Assembly (NCBI GenBank): GCA_001462345.1
Contig: LIUM01000042.1
Coordinates: forward strand, 1 to 64,000
DNA length: 64,000 nucleotides
Direction of reading: 5' to 3'
Origin: Fibrobacteria bacterium AD312
GTDB lineage: Bacteria > Fibrobacterota > Fibrobacteria > Fibrobacterales > Fibrobacteraceae
Of the stretch, positions 12,013 to 21,100 are shown one piece after another. The position numbers were made by a program, and so were the translations under genes. Numbering within the stretch: the first letter of the stretch is position 1; every line of letters begins with the position of its first letter. Under the pieces are notes generated by a model. The model worked only from the letters and a program-made list of their open reading frames with translations. It was not told the origin of the DNA and did not search any database.

Positions 12013-12040
12013 TTGAAATTATTCTTAAAAAATTTATATT
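12013..12040 (+). promoter_or_regulatory. Possible sigma-70 promoter for rpsL-rpsG
   Basis: TTGAAA at 12013-12018 and TATATT at 12035-12040 are separated by 16 bases in the short gap between rpoC and rpsL. Both hexamers are close to the sigma-70 consensus. This would allow the two small-subunit genes to be expressed apart from rpoBC. The region is AT-rich, so a chance match is quite possible. Confidence 0.35.
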
Positions 12041-12066
12041 TGCACTCCAAATTCTAGGAGATAATA

Positions 12067-12456
12067 GTGCCAACAATTCAACAACTCGTCCGCAAGGGTC
12101 GCGAGAAAATCAGTAACAGGACCGCCTCTCCGGCCCTTAAGTCTTGCCCACAGAAGCGTGGTGTTTGTACCCGTGTTTACACCAGCACTCCTAAAAAGCC
12201 GAATTCCGCGCTTCGTAAGATTGCTCGTGTTCGTCTTTCCAATAAAATGGAAGTCACCGCTTACATCCCAGGTGAAGGTCACAACCTTCAAGAACACTCC
12301 ATCGTATTAATCCGCGGTGGTCGTGTTAAAGACGTTCCGGGTGTTCGTTATCATATCATTCGCGGTACATTAGATACCCAGGCTGTTAATGGCCGTAAGA
12401 ATGCACGTTCAAAATATGGCGTTAAGAAAAAAGGCGCTACACCCGCTAAGAAGTAA
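12067..12456 (+). CDS. rpsL: 30S ribosomal protein S12
   Basis: A 129-residue S12 starting at GTG 12067, preceded by AGGAG at a good distance; the protein begins [13 protein letters not shown]. The streptomycin loops [19 protein letters not shown] (near residue 40) and [13 protein letters not shown] (near 88) are present, with Lys at the positions that mutate in resistant strains. S12 acts at the decoding centre. rpsG follows after 8 bases. fusA, usual next in the str operon, is absent here. Confidence 0.96.
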   Translation: MPTIQQLVRKGREKISNRTASPALKSCPQKRGVCTRVYTSTPKKPNSALRKIARVRLSNKMEVTAYIPGEGHNLQEHSIVLIRGGRVKDVPGVRYHIIRGTLDTQAVNGRKNARSKYGVKKKGATPAKK

Positions 12457-12464
12457 GGTATAAT

Positions 12465-12941
12465 ATGTCTAGAAGAAGAAAGGCTCTACATCGTTCCATC
12501 CTTCCGGATCCACGATACAAATCAACACTCGTTACCGAATTGGTTGGTGTTGTGCTTAAAGAAGGCAAAAAAACTATTGCCGAGCAAATTGTATATACCG
12601 CTCTTGATGAATTAAGCAAGAAACTTGAAGGTAAAGAATCACCTCTTGAAAAATTTGAAATTTGCTTAGACAATATTAAACCACGCTTAGAGGTGAAATC
12701 TCGTCGCGTTGGTGGAGCAAACTATCAAGTTCCAATGGAAGTGGCTCCTGATCGCGCAAAAGCATTAGCTCTTCGTTGGCTTTTGGATGCTGCTCGCAAG
12801 CGTACAGAACCAAACATGGCTATTCGTCTTGCTGCAGAACTTGTTGCTGCTAGAAATGGTGAAGGCAATGCTGTTCGCAAAAAGAATGACGTCCATAAGA
12901 TGGCCGAAGCGAATAGAGCATTTGCTCATTTCCGCTGGTAG
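12465..12941 (+). CDS. rpsG: 30S ribosomal protein S7
   Basis: A 158-residue S7, a normal length. It begins MSRRRKALHRSILPDPRY and carries the GGANYQVPMEV motif near residue 83, with the conserved C-terminal NRAFAHFRW. S7 nucleates assembly of the 30S head and contacts the E and P sites. It is the last gene of the block; an intrinsic terminator follows 18 bases later. Confidence 0.96.
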   Translation: MSRRRKALHRSILPDPRYKSTLVTELVGVVLKEGKKTIAEQIVYTALDELSKKLEGKESPLEKFEICLDNIKPRLEVKSRRVGGANYQVPMEVAPDRAKALALRWLLDAARKRTEPNMAIRLAAELVAARNGEGNAVRKKNDVHKMAEANRAFAHFRW

Positions 12942-12959
12942 TTCTCGGATTTATAGAAA

Positions 12960-12998
12960 TAAAAAAGCTTATGGTTCTCCCATAGGCTTTTTTTATTT
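12960..12998 (+). terminator. Intrinsic terminator after rpsG
   Basis: A hairpin with arms AAGCTTATGG and CCATAGGCTT (one G-U pair), a short loop, and a run of seven T residues. It ends the ribosomal/polymerase block. Confidence 0.85.
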
Positions 12999-13344
12999 CT
13001 TTACGCTTTTCAAGATAAGCGATGATATCCAAAAACATTTACTTAGTTTTTAAAAAACGAAACTTGGTTCAAAGTAATTATTGCTTTATCAAATACCAAA
13101 CCAAACTTCCTATGCTTGGGATAATAAAGAACGAAATCTTTTTTTGATTATACTAAACTAAAATTGAAACAGGATTATACGTTTTTGTAAGTAGAATTTG
13201 CATGGGATAGAAATCAAAAATCGTTTTATTTTTATCATAATAGAATCGTTTTTATAACTCTTTTACAAAAGACGTATTCATCATCTATGTATAAGTTTTC
13301 TATATTTTCTTCAATAATTTTTCACTCTAACCAAAGGTTAATAC
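12999..13344. other. AT-rich spacer upstream of enolase
   Basis: About 350 bases without a credible ORF. It contains an 8-base direct repeat GATTATAC (near 13146 and 13170), two copies of an AATCGTTT-type motif (near 13220 and 13244), and a weak promoter-like pair: TTTACA at 13262-13267 and TATGTA at 13286-13291. I recognise no RNA gene. It most likely holds the eno promoter and leader. Confidence 0.4.
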
Positions 13345-14694
13345 ATGGCTGCAAAGATTAAATCAGTTGTCGCACGTCAGATTTTGGATTCTCGCGGAAA
13401 TCCAACTCTTGAAGTGGATGTTACTCTTACTAATGGAATTATTGGTCACGCTGCTGTTCCAAGTGGTGCTTCTACAGGTGTTCGTGAAGCTTGCGAACTT
13501 CGTGATGGTGGCAAGGCATATTTAGGAAAGGGTACCACAAAGGCTGTTAAAAATGTCAACGAAAAAATCGCTAAGAAAATTGTTGGCATGGAAATTTCCA
13601 AACAAGTTGAAATTGATGATGCAATGATTAATCTTGATGGCAACCGCATGCTTAAGAACAAGCTTGGTGCAAATGCAATTCTCGGTGTATCTATGGCTGT
13701 TTGCGATGCTGCTGCTAAAGATGCTGGAATTCCTTTGTACAAATACATTGCTAAGATGCATGGCACAAAACAAATGACTCTTCCATGCCCTATGTGTAAC
13801 GTGATTAACGGTGGTGCTCACAGTTCTGCTCCTATTGATTTCCAAGAATTCATGGTGGCTCCTGTTGGCGCTAAAACCTTCTCTAAAGGTCTTCAGATGG
13901 TGACTGAAATTTTCCACGCTCTTAAGAAAGTTCTTAAAGACGGTGGCTATGACACAACTGTTGGTGATGAAGGTGGCTTTGCTCCAGGTGTCGCTTTGAA
14001 GAAAGATCCAAAATCTAAATTCGGTTATACCATTAAAGGTGTGATGACTCTAGAAGATGCTTTGAAAGCATTAGGTACAGCAACAGAAAATGCTGGTTAC
14101 AAATTTGGAAAAGACATTAAGATCGCTTTAGATGTTGCTTCTTCTGAATTCTGTGATAAGAAAGGTGCAAACGAAACTTATACATTCAAGAAGTCCACAA
14201 ACAAGACTCTTACAAGCAAACAACTAGTTTCCTACTACGAAAAGCTTTGCAGTAAGTTCCCTATTTTCTCCATCGAGGACGGTCTTGATGAGGCGGACTG
14301 GGCTGGCTGGAAAGTCTTAACAGATAAATTAGGTAAAAAGATTAATCTAGTGGGTGATGATTTATTTGTCACTAACCCAACCATTTTCAATGAAGGCATT
14401 GAAGCTGGAATTGCAAATGCAATTTTAATCAAGGTAAACCAAGTTGGTTCCGTTTCTGAAACGTTAGCAGCTATCAAGCGTGCTCAAGATGAAGGTTACG
14501 CTCCTGTAGTTTCTCATCGTTCTGGCGAAACAGAAGATACTTTTATTGCTGATCTTGCTGTTGGTACAGGTGCTGGCCAAATTAAGACAGGTTCACTTTC
14601 TCGCACAGATCGTGTTTGTAAGTACAACCGCCTTCTTCGCATTGAAGAAGAACTTGGAAAAGATGCTATTTACGCAGGTGATCCTCGTAAATAA
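13345..14694 (+). CDS. eno: Enolase
   Basis: A 449-residue enolase, which interconverts 2-phosphoglycerate and phosphoenolpyruvate in glycolysis. The N-terminal [17 protein letters not shown] motif is near residue 40, DEGGFAP is near 208, and the catalytic base Lys sits in ILIKVNQ (K363). The signature [18 protein letters not shown] is near 389. It is slightly longer than the roughly 430-residue average. It stands alone, with its own spacer upstream and a hairpin downstream. Confidence 0.96.
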   Translation: MAAKIKSVVARQILDSRGNPTLEVDVTLTNGIIGHAAVPSGASTGVREACELRDGGKAYLGKGTTKAVKNVNEKIAKKIVGMEISKQVEIDDAMINLDGNRMLKNKLGANAILGVSMAVCDAAAKDAGIPLYKYIAKMHGTKQMTLPCPMCNVINGGAHSSAPIDFQEFMVAPVGAKTFSKGLQMVTEIFHALKKVLKDGGYDTTVGDEGGFAPGVALKKDPKSKFGYTIKGVMTLEDALKALGTATENAGYKFGKDIKIALDVASSEFCDKKGANETYTFKKSTNKTLTSKQLVSYYEKLCSKFPIFSIEDGLDEADWAGWKVLTDKLGKKINLVGDDLFVTNPTIFNEGIEAGIANAILIKVNQVGSVSETLAAIKRAQDEGYAPVVSHRSGETEDTFIADLAVGTGAGQIKTGSLSRTDRVCKYNRLLRIEEELGKDAIYAGDPRK

Positions 14695-14712
14695 CAAATG
14701 TAAACAAAAATT

Positions 14713-14750
14713 AACAATGCTCTTTACTTCTTCGAGTGAAGAGCATTGTT
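14713..14750 (+). terminator. Hairpin after eno
   Basis: A perfect 12-bp inverted repeat, AACAATGCTCTT pairing with AAGAGCATTGTT, around a loop that can itself partly pair. A T-rich stretch follows, but not immediately, so it may terminate or protect the 3' end of the mRNA. Confidence 0.6.
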
Positions 14751-14862
14751 GTTTACTTATTTTCCCTTTGTTTTTTTATTAGGCGATGCATTTTTTTATA
14801 CAATAAATTATATTAGTCTTGTTTTTCATTCGAGTTATCTGTAACTCTTAAAAGAGGATATA

Positions 14863-16725
14863 ATGGTAGATCTTAAAAAGATTGTTCGAGCAGCTTTTAC
14901 TATTCCTGCCCTTTGTGCATTATTTGTAGGCTGTGGTGGACAACAGGATTCATCATCAGAAGGTTCTTTACCACGTCAAGAAACACTTTATCTTTCAGGT
15001 CAGCAATGGGGTTCTCCCGCCACATTTAATCCGCTTGCTGAAAGCTGGATGGCTGCTTGGCCCGTAGGTGGGCGTTTTAATTTAATGTACGAACCTCTGA
15101 TTACTTACAACACGTTAAATGGCGATTTTGAACCTCTTTTGGGTTCGTTGGTTGATAGTTTAACTAACAATGATAGTATTGTTGTTGATTTGAATCCAAA
15201 TGCAAAATGGAGTGATGGAAAACCTGTCACATCAAAAGATGTGAAATTTATTTTTGAGCTAGGTTTTCATTACCCAGGAGCCGTTACAAGCTTTGTGACG
15301 GAACAAATTTCTGCAATTAATGTAGATACCGTATATTCATTTGATTCTACTTCAATGCAAAGCACCATGTTAAATGAACGTCTTTCGTTTATCGTGGCAA
15401 AAAACAAGAGAAATAATCCTCTTAGTGTCAAAGATGCATTACAAGCAATTCGTATCGTTCCAGAACACATATTCTCAAAGCTATTAGCTGAAAATAATAA
15501 TTCTCTTGATGAAATCAAAAAAATGATGATGGATAAAGATCCTGTCATTTCTGGACCTTATAATTTGCAATCTTATTCTCCAACTAAAATCATTCTAAAA
15601 CGTCGTGATGATTATTGGGGAAATGCTGCATTGCATGGCGGTAAATTACCTGCACCAAAATATGTTGTTCATCCAATATACAAGAGTAATGAACATAGCA
15701 CTATCGCTCTTCGAGAGGGCTCTTTAGATGCGTCCATGAGTTTTGTTCCTCGTATTTGGCATAAGAAAATTTCTGGCGTAAATACATGGTTTGAAAAGCC
15801 ACCTTATTTTGTTCCTGGTGCAATGCCTATGTTGATTATCAATACGACAAAAGCACCTCTAGATAACAAGCTGTTCCGTCGTGCCATCGCGACTTCAATT
15901 GACTATGTGGCTATTCGTATGTTTGCTGTTTCTAATTATACCTCTGAAATTATATCAGGTTTAATTATGCCAACTTCTTTGGAAAAGGAATTTGTCAATA
16001 AAGAAGATTGTGATAAATACGGAATAGACTTTTCTCTAGTTGGAGAATATAAGATAAAGGCTGTTCAGACAATGATTCAACAAGCGGGCTATAAATCAGT
16101 CTTTAATAAAGATGGTTCATTATCCCACATGGAAAATAATAAGGGCGAAAAAATGCCTACGTTATTCATTACTTGCCCAGCAGGTTGGACAGACTGGGAA
16201 GCGATTGTAACAATTGCTGTTGAAGGAATGAGAAAAGCAGGTATTGATGCACGTGAAGGTTTTGTTGATGGCGGCCAATACTGGCCTGCAATGGGAACAG
16301 GTAATTTTGATTTGATTATGCATAAACCAGTAGCAGATGTTTCTCCATCTCTTCCTTGGAGCCGTTTTGAGTCAGTGATGTCTTCAAGAGATTGGCGTCC
16401 TATTGGTGATTGGGCAGGAACAAATATCGGCCGTTATAATCAACCAGGTTCTAAAGATTTCCGTTCAGAAATTGATAGTTTAATGGCTTTAATACCTCTA
16501 ATGACGGATAAAGAACAAATTAAAGATGCTTATCATCAGTTAAATCGAATTTTTATGGAAGACCAACCGGCTATCCCATTGACCTATTTGCCGGAACAAT
16601 TCTATGAATTCAGTGACCGAGTCTGGACCAATTGGCCCACAGAAAAAAATCCGTATGCACCTCCACAATTACCTTGGATTGCTTCCGGAACAAAAATTCT
16701 TTGGAATCTCCAGCTTTCAAAATAA
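14863..16725 (+). CDS. ABC transporter solute-binding lipoprotein, family 5
   Basis: A 620-residue extracytoplasmic binding protein. The N-terminal signal ends in a lipobox (LFVGC, lipidated Cys24). Family-5 hallmarks are the early W-G-x-P-x-x-FNPL motif (about residue 48-56) and YEPLITYN followed by KWSDGKPVTSKDV near 110. The first motif and an aromatic-rich entry resemble family-5 proteins that bind cello- or manno-oligosaccharides as well as peptides, so the ligand is open. It heads a five-gene operon with both permeases and both ATPases. An AGAGG precedes the ATG, and a small inverted repeat lies at 14832-14847. Confidence 0.85.
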   Translation: MVDLKKIVRAAFTIPALCALFVGCGGQQDSSSEGSLPRQETLYLSGQQWGSPATFNPLAESWMAAWPVGGRFNLMYEPLITYNTLNGDFEPLLGSLVDSLTNNDSIVVDLNPNAKWSDGKPVTSKDVKFIFELGFHYPGAVTSFVTEQISAINVDTVYSFDSTSMQSTMLNERLSFIVAKNKRNNPLSVKDALQAIRIVPEHIFSKLLAENNNSLDEIKKMMMDKDPVISGPYNLQSYSPTKIILKRRDDYWGNAALHGGKLPAPKYVVHPIYKSNEHSTIALREGSLDASMSFVPRIWHKKISGVNTWFEKPPYFVPGAMPMLIINTTKAPLDNKLFRRAIATSIDYVAIRMFAVSNYTSEIISGLIMPTSLEKEFVNKEDCDKYGIDFSLVGEYKIKAVQTMIQQAGYKSVFNKDGSLSHMENNKGEKMPTLFITCPAGWTDWEAIVTIAVEGMRKAGIDAREGFVDGGQYWPAMGTGNFDLIMHKPVADVSPSLPWSRFESVMSSRDWRPIGDWAGTNIGRYNQPGSKDFRSEIDSLMALIPLMTDKEQIKDAYHQLNRIFMEDQPAIPLTYLPEQFYEFSDRVWTNWPTEKNPYAPPQLPWIASGTKILWNLQLSK

Positions 16726-16734
16726 GGACGAGTA

Positions 16735-18099
16735 ATGCTTAAACAGTTTCCCACCCTCCGTTATGTCCTACAAAAGGGGTTCTGGTATCTCTTAACGTTT
16801 GTAGTTGCTGTGGCTATTAACTTCACCTTACCTCGTTTAGGTGAAAATAATCCAGTAGACATCATTATGGGTAAGGCTGCCCAAGGCCTTTCTCCTGATG
16901 AAGCGAAAAAGAAAAAAGAATCTCTATTAATCTCATTTGGCATGGCTGAACTCAATGATGATGGCTCTGTCAAATATGAAGCAGTGATTGGTCCTAATGG
17001 GCAACCATTAACAGAGAAAAAACCAGTATTAGATGAATCGGGTAATCCCGTAGTAAAAATGATACCGGCTTTAGACGCTTCTGGCAAACCAATTGTTGAA
17101 AAGAAACCTGCTCTTGATTCAGCGGGCAATCCTTTGACTCAAATGGTTCCTGTTCTTGATAAGAACGGTAAGCCAGTCAAGAAGAAAGGAAAGGTTGTTG
17201 AAGAAGCCGTTCCTCTGATGCAAGACGTTACCATTGAAACACCTGATACTTTGAAGCAAGATGTTGTTGTTTTGCAAAAAGATCCAAAATTAGCTTCAGG
17301 CATTTCTCAGTTTTTTGTCTATATCAAAAACGTGTTCCGTGGAGACTTTGGTCTTTCTTATAGTCAGTACCCTAAACCAGTGATTGATATTATCAAGGAA
17401 AGTTTGCCTTGGACGATTGCTATTCAATTGCCAACAATTATCTTAGGATGGATTATTGGTAACTTATTAGGTGCTTTTGCTGCTTATAAACGTGGCATTT
17501 TTGACAAGGTCTTTTTCCCATTAGCGATGTTCTTAAATGGTGTACCTTTCTTTGTCTTTGGTATGCTTTTGGTCGCTTTATTCTCTATCACTTTAGGATG
17601 GTTCCCTGCCATGGGTGCTTATGGCCCAGAAAAGGTACCTAGTTTCTCATTAGATTTCTTTAAATCATTGGGTTACTATTATGTGTTGCCTTTCTTCTCT
17701 GTCTTCCCAATTCTGTTAAGCGGTCAGGCAACAGGTATGCGCTCCATGAGTATTTATGAACTTGGCACTGACTATATGAAATATGCAAAATGGTTGGGTC
17801 TTCGTGAAGGAAAAATCATTGGTTATATCTTCCGAAATGCCATGCTTCCTCAATTAACAGGTCTAGCTCAATCTTTAGGAACCATGGTTGGTGGTGCCTT
17901 AATTACAGAAATGATTTTCTCGTATCCTGGTTTAGGTATGGCCATGCTTACAGCAATTCAACAAAATGATTATGCTACTATTCAAGGCTGTACATTGATG
18001 ATATCCACATGCGTACTGCTTGCCAACTTTGGAGTGGACGTTTTGATTGCTCTGTTTGATCCTCGTGTCAAAGCAGGCTTACAAATGGGAGATAAATAA
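16735..18099 (+). CDS. ABC transporter permease, OppB/DppB type, with repeat insert
   Basis: A 454-residue permease, longer than the roughly 310-330 usual for OppB. Transmembrane segment 1 is at about 16-33. It is followed by a hydrophilic, presumably periplasmic region to about residue 200 that contains five 14-residue repeats at 83-152 (consensus P-x-LD-x-x-G-x-P). The core permease then begins (GLSYSQ, SLPWTIAIQLP). The EAA loop, which docks the ATPase, is near 345-370 (GTDYMKYAKWLGL...ML-PQ). It starts 9 bases after the binding protein gene. Confidence 0.88.
   Translation: MLKQFPTLRYVLQKGFWYLLTFVVAVAINFTLPRLGENNPVDIIMGKAAQGLSPDEAKKKKESLLISFGMAELNDDGSVKYEAVIGPNGQPLTEKKPVLDESGNPVVKMIPALDASGKPIVEKKPALDSAGNPLTQMVPVLDKNGKPVKKKGKVVEEAVPLMQDVTIETPDTLKQDVVVLQKDPKLASGISQFFVYIKNVFRGDFGLSYSQYPKPVIDIIKESLPWTIAIQLPTIILGWIIGNLLGAFAAYKRGIFDKVFFPLAMFLNGVPFFVFGMLLVALFSITLGWFPAMGAYGPEKVPSFSLDFFKSLGYYYVLPFFSVFPILLSGQATGMRSMSIYELGTDYMKYAKWLGLREGKIIGYIFRNAMLPQLTGLAQSLGTMVGGALITEMIFSYPGLGMAMLTAIQQNDYATIQGCTLMISTCVLLANFGVDVLIALFDPRVKAGLQMGDK
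16981..17190 (+). repeat. Five 42-bp protein-coding repeats inside the OppB-type permease
   Basis: Five in-frame units of 14 codons each, encoding the pattern P-x-L-D-x-x-G-x-P-x-x-x-K-x (the first copy is degenerate). The DNA of the units has diverged strongly while the amino-acid pattern is kept, so the array is old and appears maintained at the protein level rather than being a recent slippage product. Confidence 0.8.
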
Positions 18100-18101
18100 T
18101 C

Positions 18102-18947
18102 ATGGTTAAGTTATTGAAAAATCTTCTTAAATCACCAATGTTTGTGATTGGTGTATCCATCTTCTTTTTAACTTTAGCTTTTGCGTTTTTAGGCCCAGTC
18201 TTTTATAACGTAGATACGAATGCTCGCGATATTGTGGCTGGTCCATACGCTCCTTCAAGTGCAGAGCATATTTTAGGTACCGATCATTTAGGGCGTGACT
18301 ATATGTCTTTATTGATTAACGGGCTACGCTCTTCACTTTATGTCGGTTTTATTGCTGGTATCATCGCCACTACTTTAGGAGTTCTTATTGGTCTCTTTGG
18401 TGGTTTCCGCGGTGGCTGGATTGATGAAGTCTTAAATATGGGAACCAACTTATTCATAGTGATTCCTTCCTTCGTTATTCTAGTTTTAATTAGTTCCGCA
18501 GTTAAAGATGGTCGTTCTCTAACCTTGATTGGCTTAATTATCGGCTTAACGACTTGGAGTTGGTCTGCTCGTGCTGTACGCGCCCAAGCCTCTTCTTTAA
18601 GAAGCCGTGACCATATTGCTTTAGCTCGAATTAATGGTGCAAGTTCCTTTACCATTGTGATTAAACACGTTCTTCCTTATTTGTTGTCTTATGTGTTCAT
18701 GGTCTTTATTATGCAAATCTCTTCTGGAATTCTTTCAGAAGCTTCAATTTCCATGATTGGGCTTGGGCCTCTTGATTCAACATCGCTTGGTATAATACTT
18801 AATCAAGCAAAAGATAACGGTGCTCTTTCTGATGGTATCTGGATTGCGTTTCTTCCTGCAACCCTAATTATTACATTGACTGTTTTTGCTCTTTATTTGG
18901 TGAATACATCAATGGAAGGTGTCTTTAACCCGCGGCTTCGCAAGTAA
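18102..18947 (+). CDS. ABC transporter permease, OppC/DppC type
   Basis: A 281-residue permease with the OppC N-terminal segment and a first membrane span at about 10-30. The HILGTDHLGRDYMSLLINGLRSS motif is near residue 52-74 and is diagnostic of the subfamily. About five further spans follow. The EAA-type loop (ARINGASSFTIVIKHVLPYL) is near 175-195. It forms the channel heterodimer with the product of the preceding gene, which ends 2 bases earlier. Confidence 0.92.
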   Translation: MVKLLKNLLKSPMFVIGVSIFFLTLAFAFLGPVFYNVDTNARDIVAGPYAPSSAEHILGTDHLGRDYMSLLINGLRSSLYVGFIAGIIATTLGVLIGLFGGFRGGWIDEVLNMGTNLFIVIPSFVILVLISSAVKDGRSLTLIGLIIGLTTWSWSARAVRAQASSLRSRDHIALARINGASSFTIVIKHVLPYLLSYVFMVFIMQISSGILSEASISMIGLGPLDSTSLGIILNQAKDNGALSDGIWIAFLPATLIITLTVFALYLVNTSMEGVFNPRLRK

Positions 18948-18964
18948 GGTGGTATAGGTATCTT

Positions 18965-19951
18965 ATGTCTGAAAATATTTTTGAAGTAGAAAATCTAAGC
19001 CTCCATTATTTGGGTCGTTTTGGTGATAAAACTCACGCTGTGACCGACGTTTCTTTTAATATGAAACAAGGCGAAATTTTAGGTATAGCTGGTGAATCCG
19101 GTTGCGGTAAATCTACACTAGTTAGTGGTCTTATGGGTATGTGTATTCCTCCTCTCTATCCTACAAGCGGCGATGTACGTGTGAGAGGGGAGTCTTTAAT
19201 GAACCGAAGCATTGAAGATATTCGCTCTAATGTGTTAGCTCAAAAAGTATCCATGATTCCCCAAGGTGCTTTTAATGCATTGAATCCTGTTCGTAAGATT
19301 AAAGATATTGCAGCGGATGTGATTGCCGCTCATCAAAAACCTGGTTCTTCTTTGAAGGCAACTGAAATTTATGAACGTCTTCGTTCCCGTTTTGATTTGT
19401 TTGGAATGGATACGGATCGTGTTTTGAACTCATTTCCAATACAATTAACAGCAGGTGAACGTCAACGTTCTGTTATTGGTATTTCAACACTTTTGAATCC
19501 TCAAATGGTGATCGCCGATGAACCTACTTCTGCTTTAGATGTTAGCACTCAAAAAGAAGTCATTAAAATGATTTTTGATCTTTTGGATAAAGGGATCTTC
19601 TCAACAATGATTTTTATTACTCATGAATTGCCTCTGCTTTATCATGTGGCTGACAATATCGCTATTATGTATGCTGGTGAAATTGTGGAAAAAGGAACTG
19701 CTGAACAAGTGGTTAAAGATCCTCGTCATCCTTATACTAAGGCTTTGATGGGAGCAATGCTTAGTTCAGAGAAAAGCCAACGTACAAGAAAACCAGTGGC
19801 TATTGAAGGGGCTCCTCCAAGTTTGGCTCAAAAAATAGTTGGTTGTCGCTTTGCGGATAGATGTACTTTAGCTCGTCCTGAATGTAAGAAAAATAACCAG
19901 AATATTCGAATGGTCGGTGACCGTGAGGTAAGGTGTGAATATGCTCAGTAA
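18965..19951 (+). CDS. ABC transporter ATPase, OppD/DppD type
   Basis: A 328-residue nucleotide-binding subunit. Walker A is GESGCGKS (residues 43-50), the signature is LTAGERQR instead of the usual LSGGxxQR, and Walker B is MVIADEPTSALD. The C-terminal oligopeptide-transporter extension carries the cysteine cluster GCRFADRC, C and C (near residues 293-325) that binds a metal or Fe-S centre in relatives. It overlaps the start of the next ATPase gene by 11 bases. Confidence 0.92.
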   Translation: MSENIFEVENLSLHYLGRFGDKTHAVTDVSFNMKQGEILGIAGESGCGKSTLVSGLMGMCIPPLYPTSGDVRVRGESLMNRSIEDIRSNVLAQKVSMIPQGAFNALNPVRKIKDIAADVIAAHQKPGSSLKATEIYERLRSRFDLFGMDTDRVLNSFPIQLTAGERQRSVIGISTLLNPQMVIADEPTSALDVSTQKEVIKMIFDLLDKGIFSTMIFITHELPLLYHVADNIAIMYAGEIVEKGTAEQVVKDPRHPYTKALMGAMLSSEKSQRTRKPVAIEGAPPSLAQKIVGCRFADRCTLARPECKKNNQNIRMVGDREVRCEYAQ

Positions 19952-20762
19952 TAAGTCTATTGTTTTTTCAGCAAAAAACATTTCTAAAACCTTTGGTGGC
20001 GGCAAAAAAATCACTACAGCAGTGAATAATGTTTCTTTTGATATTTATGACGGAGAAATCATTTCAATCGTTGGTGGTTCTGGTTGTGGTAAAAGTGTAC
20101 TTGCAAAAATAATGCTTGGTCTTTATGCTCCAAACAAAGGCAAGTTCCATTATAACGGTAAGAAAATCACCAATCTAAAAAAACACTGGAATGATGTTCA
20201 GTCTGTTTTCCAAGATCCATTTAGCTGTTTTAACCAATTCTTCACTATTCGCTCTCAGTTGGAAGATGCTTTTAATATCTTAAAGAAGAAGCCTTCTAAA
20301 GAAGAAATTAAACGTCGCGTAGACGCTGGTTTACTTGCAGTGAATGTGACTCCAAGTGATATTGAAGGAAAATATTCTTTTGAACTTTCTGGTGGTCAAA
20401 TGCAACGAATGTTGCTTGCACGTATTTTTGCATTACGTCCAAAAGTTCTTATTGCAGATGAGCCTACTTCAATGGTTGATGCTTGCGTTCGTGCAAATAT
20501 TCTAGACTATTTAATGAAGCTTAAAGAAGAACTTCAAATGACAATCGTCTTTATTACTCATGATATTGGTCTTGCTAACTATGTTAGTGATCGTATTTTT
20601 ATCATGCATGATGGTATGATTGTGAATTCTGGAACACCAGAAGAAGTTCTTGACAATACTGGTGAAACTCACACTTTAAAACTTTTGGATGATATTCCAG
20701 AAGTGCATAAGAAAGAGTGGATTAAAAATAGCCATAGATCTAAGAACAAAGAAGCTGGCTAA
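19941..20762 (+). CDS. ABC transporter ATPase, OppF/DppF type
   Basis: A 273-residue partner ATPase. I use ATG 19941, preceded by AGG at 7 bases; a GTG two codons upstream is also in frame. Walker A is GGSGCGKS, the signature is a canonical LSGGQMQR, and Walker B is VLIADEPTSMVD. It lacks the C-terminal cysteine extension present in its OppD-type partner. It is the last gene of the importer operon, followed by a strong terminator. Confidence 0.92.
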   Translation: MLSNKSIVFSAKNISKTFGGGKKITTAVNNVSFDIYDGEIISIVGGSGCGKSVLAKIMLGLYAPNKGKFHYNGKKITNLKKHWNDVQSVFQDPFSCFNQFFTIRSQLEDAFNILKKKPSKEEIKRRVDAGLLAVNVTPSDIEGKYSFELSGGQMQRMLLARIFALRPKVLIADEPTSMVDACVRANILDYLMKLKEELQMTIVFITHDIGLANYVSDRIFIMHDGMIVNSGTPEEVLDNTGETHTLKLLDDIPEVHKKEWIKNSHRSKNKEAG

Positions 20763-20774
20763 TATTTTTTGAAT

Positions 20775-20810
20775 CAAAAAGCCTGAAAGAATATCTTTCA
20801 GGCTTTTTTT
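20775..20810 (+). terminator. Intrinsic terminator of the ABC importer operon
   Basis: GCCTGAAAGA (20781-20790) pairs perfectly with TCTTTCAGGC (20794-20803) over a 3-base loop, flanked by an A run and seven T residues. The group II intron begins 3 bases past the T run. Confidence 0.92.
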
Positions 20811-21100
20811 ATGGAGCGCCCAGCATGGGCGCAATCTAACGGGTTCAAGTCCCGAGTCTACCCTAGTAGTGGGAAAGACATAGCTGAACACCAAGGGTGT
20901 CCATCGTGAGGTGGAATCTGAAGGAAAATGTAAGCAAATCTCTGGTCTGACGAACAGAAATCGCATTAGGCTACAGTTCGGGATAAGACTGCAAAACAAG
21001 TCGAAGTCCAATAACTACTCGGAACGAACTGTAGTAAATGCGGCAGACACATGGAGAGGAAGATTGCGTTCTTACCTGGGGAGATCTCATGGACATAGCC

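Noticed and set aside
16735..17200. Frameshift or assembly artefact explaining the long OppB insert
   Set aside because: The frame is open throughout, the repeats encode a consistent pattern with diverged codons, and both flanks join smoothly to permease sequence.
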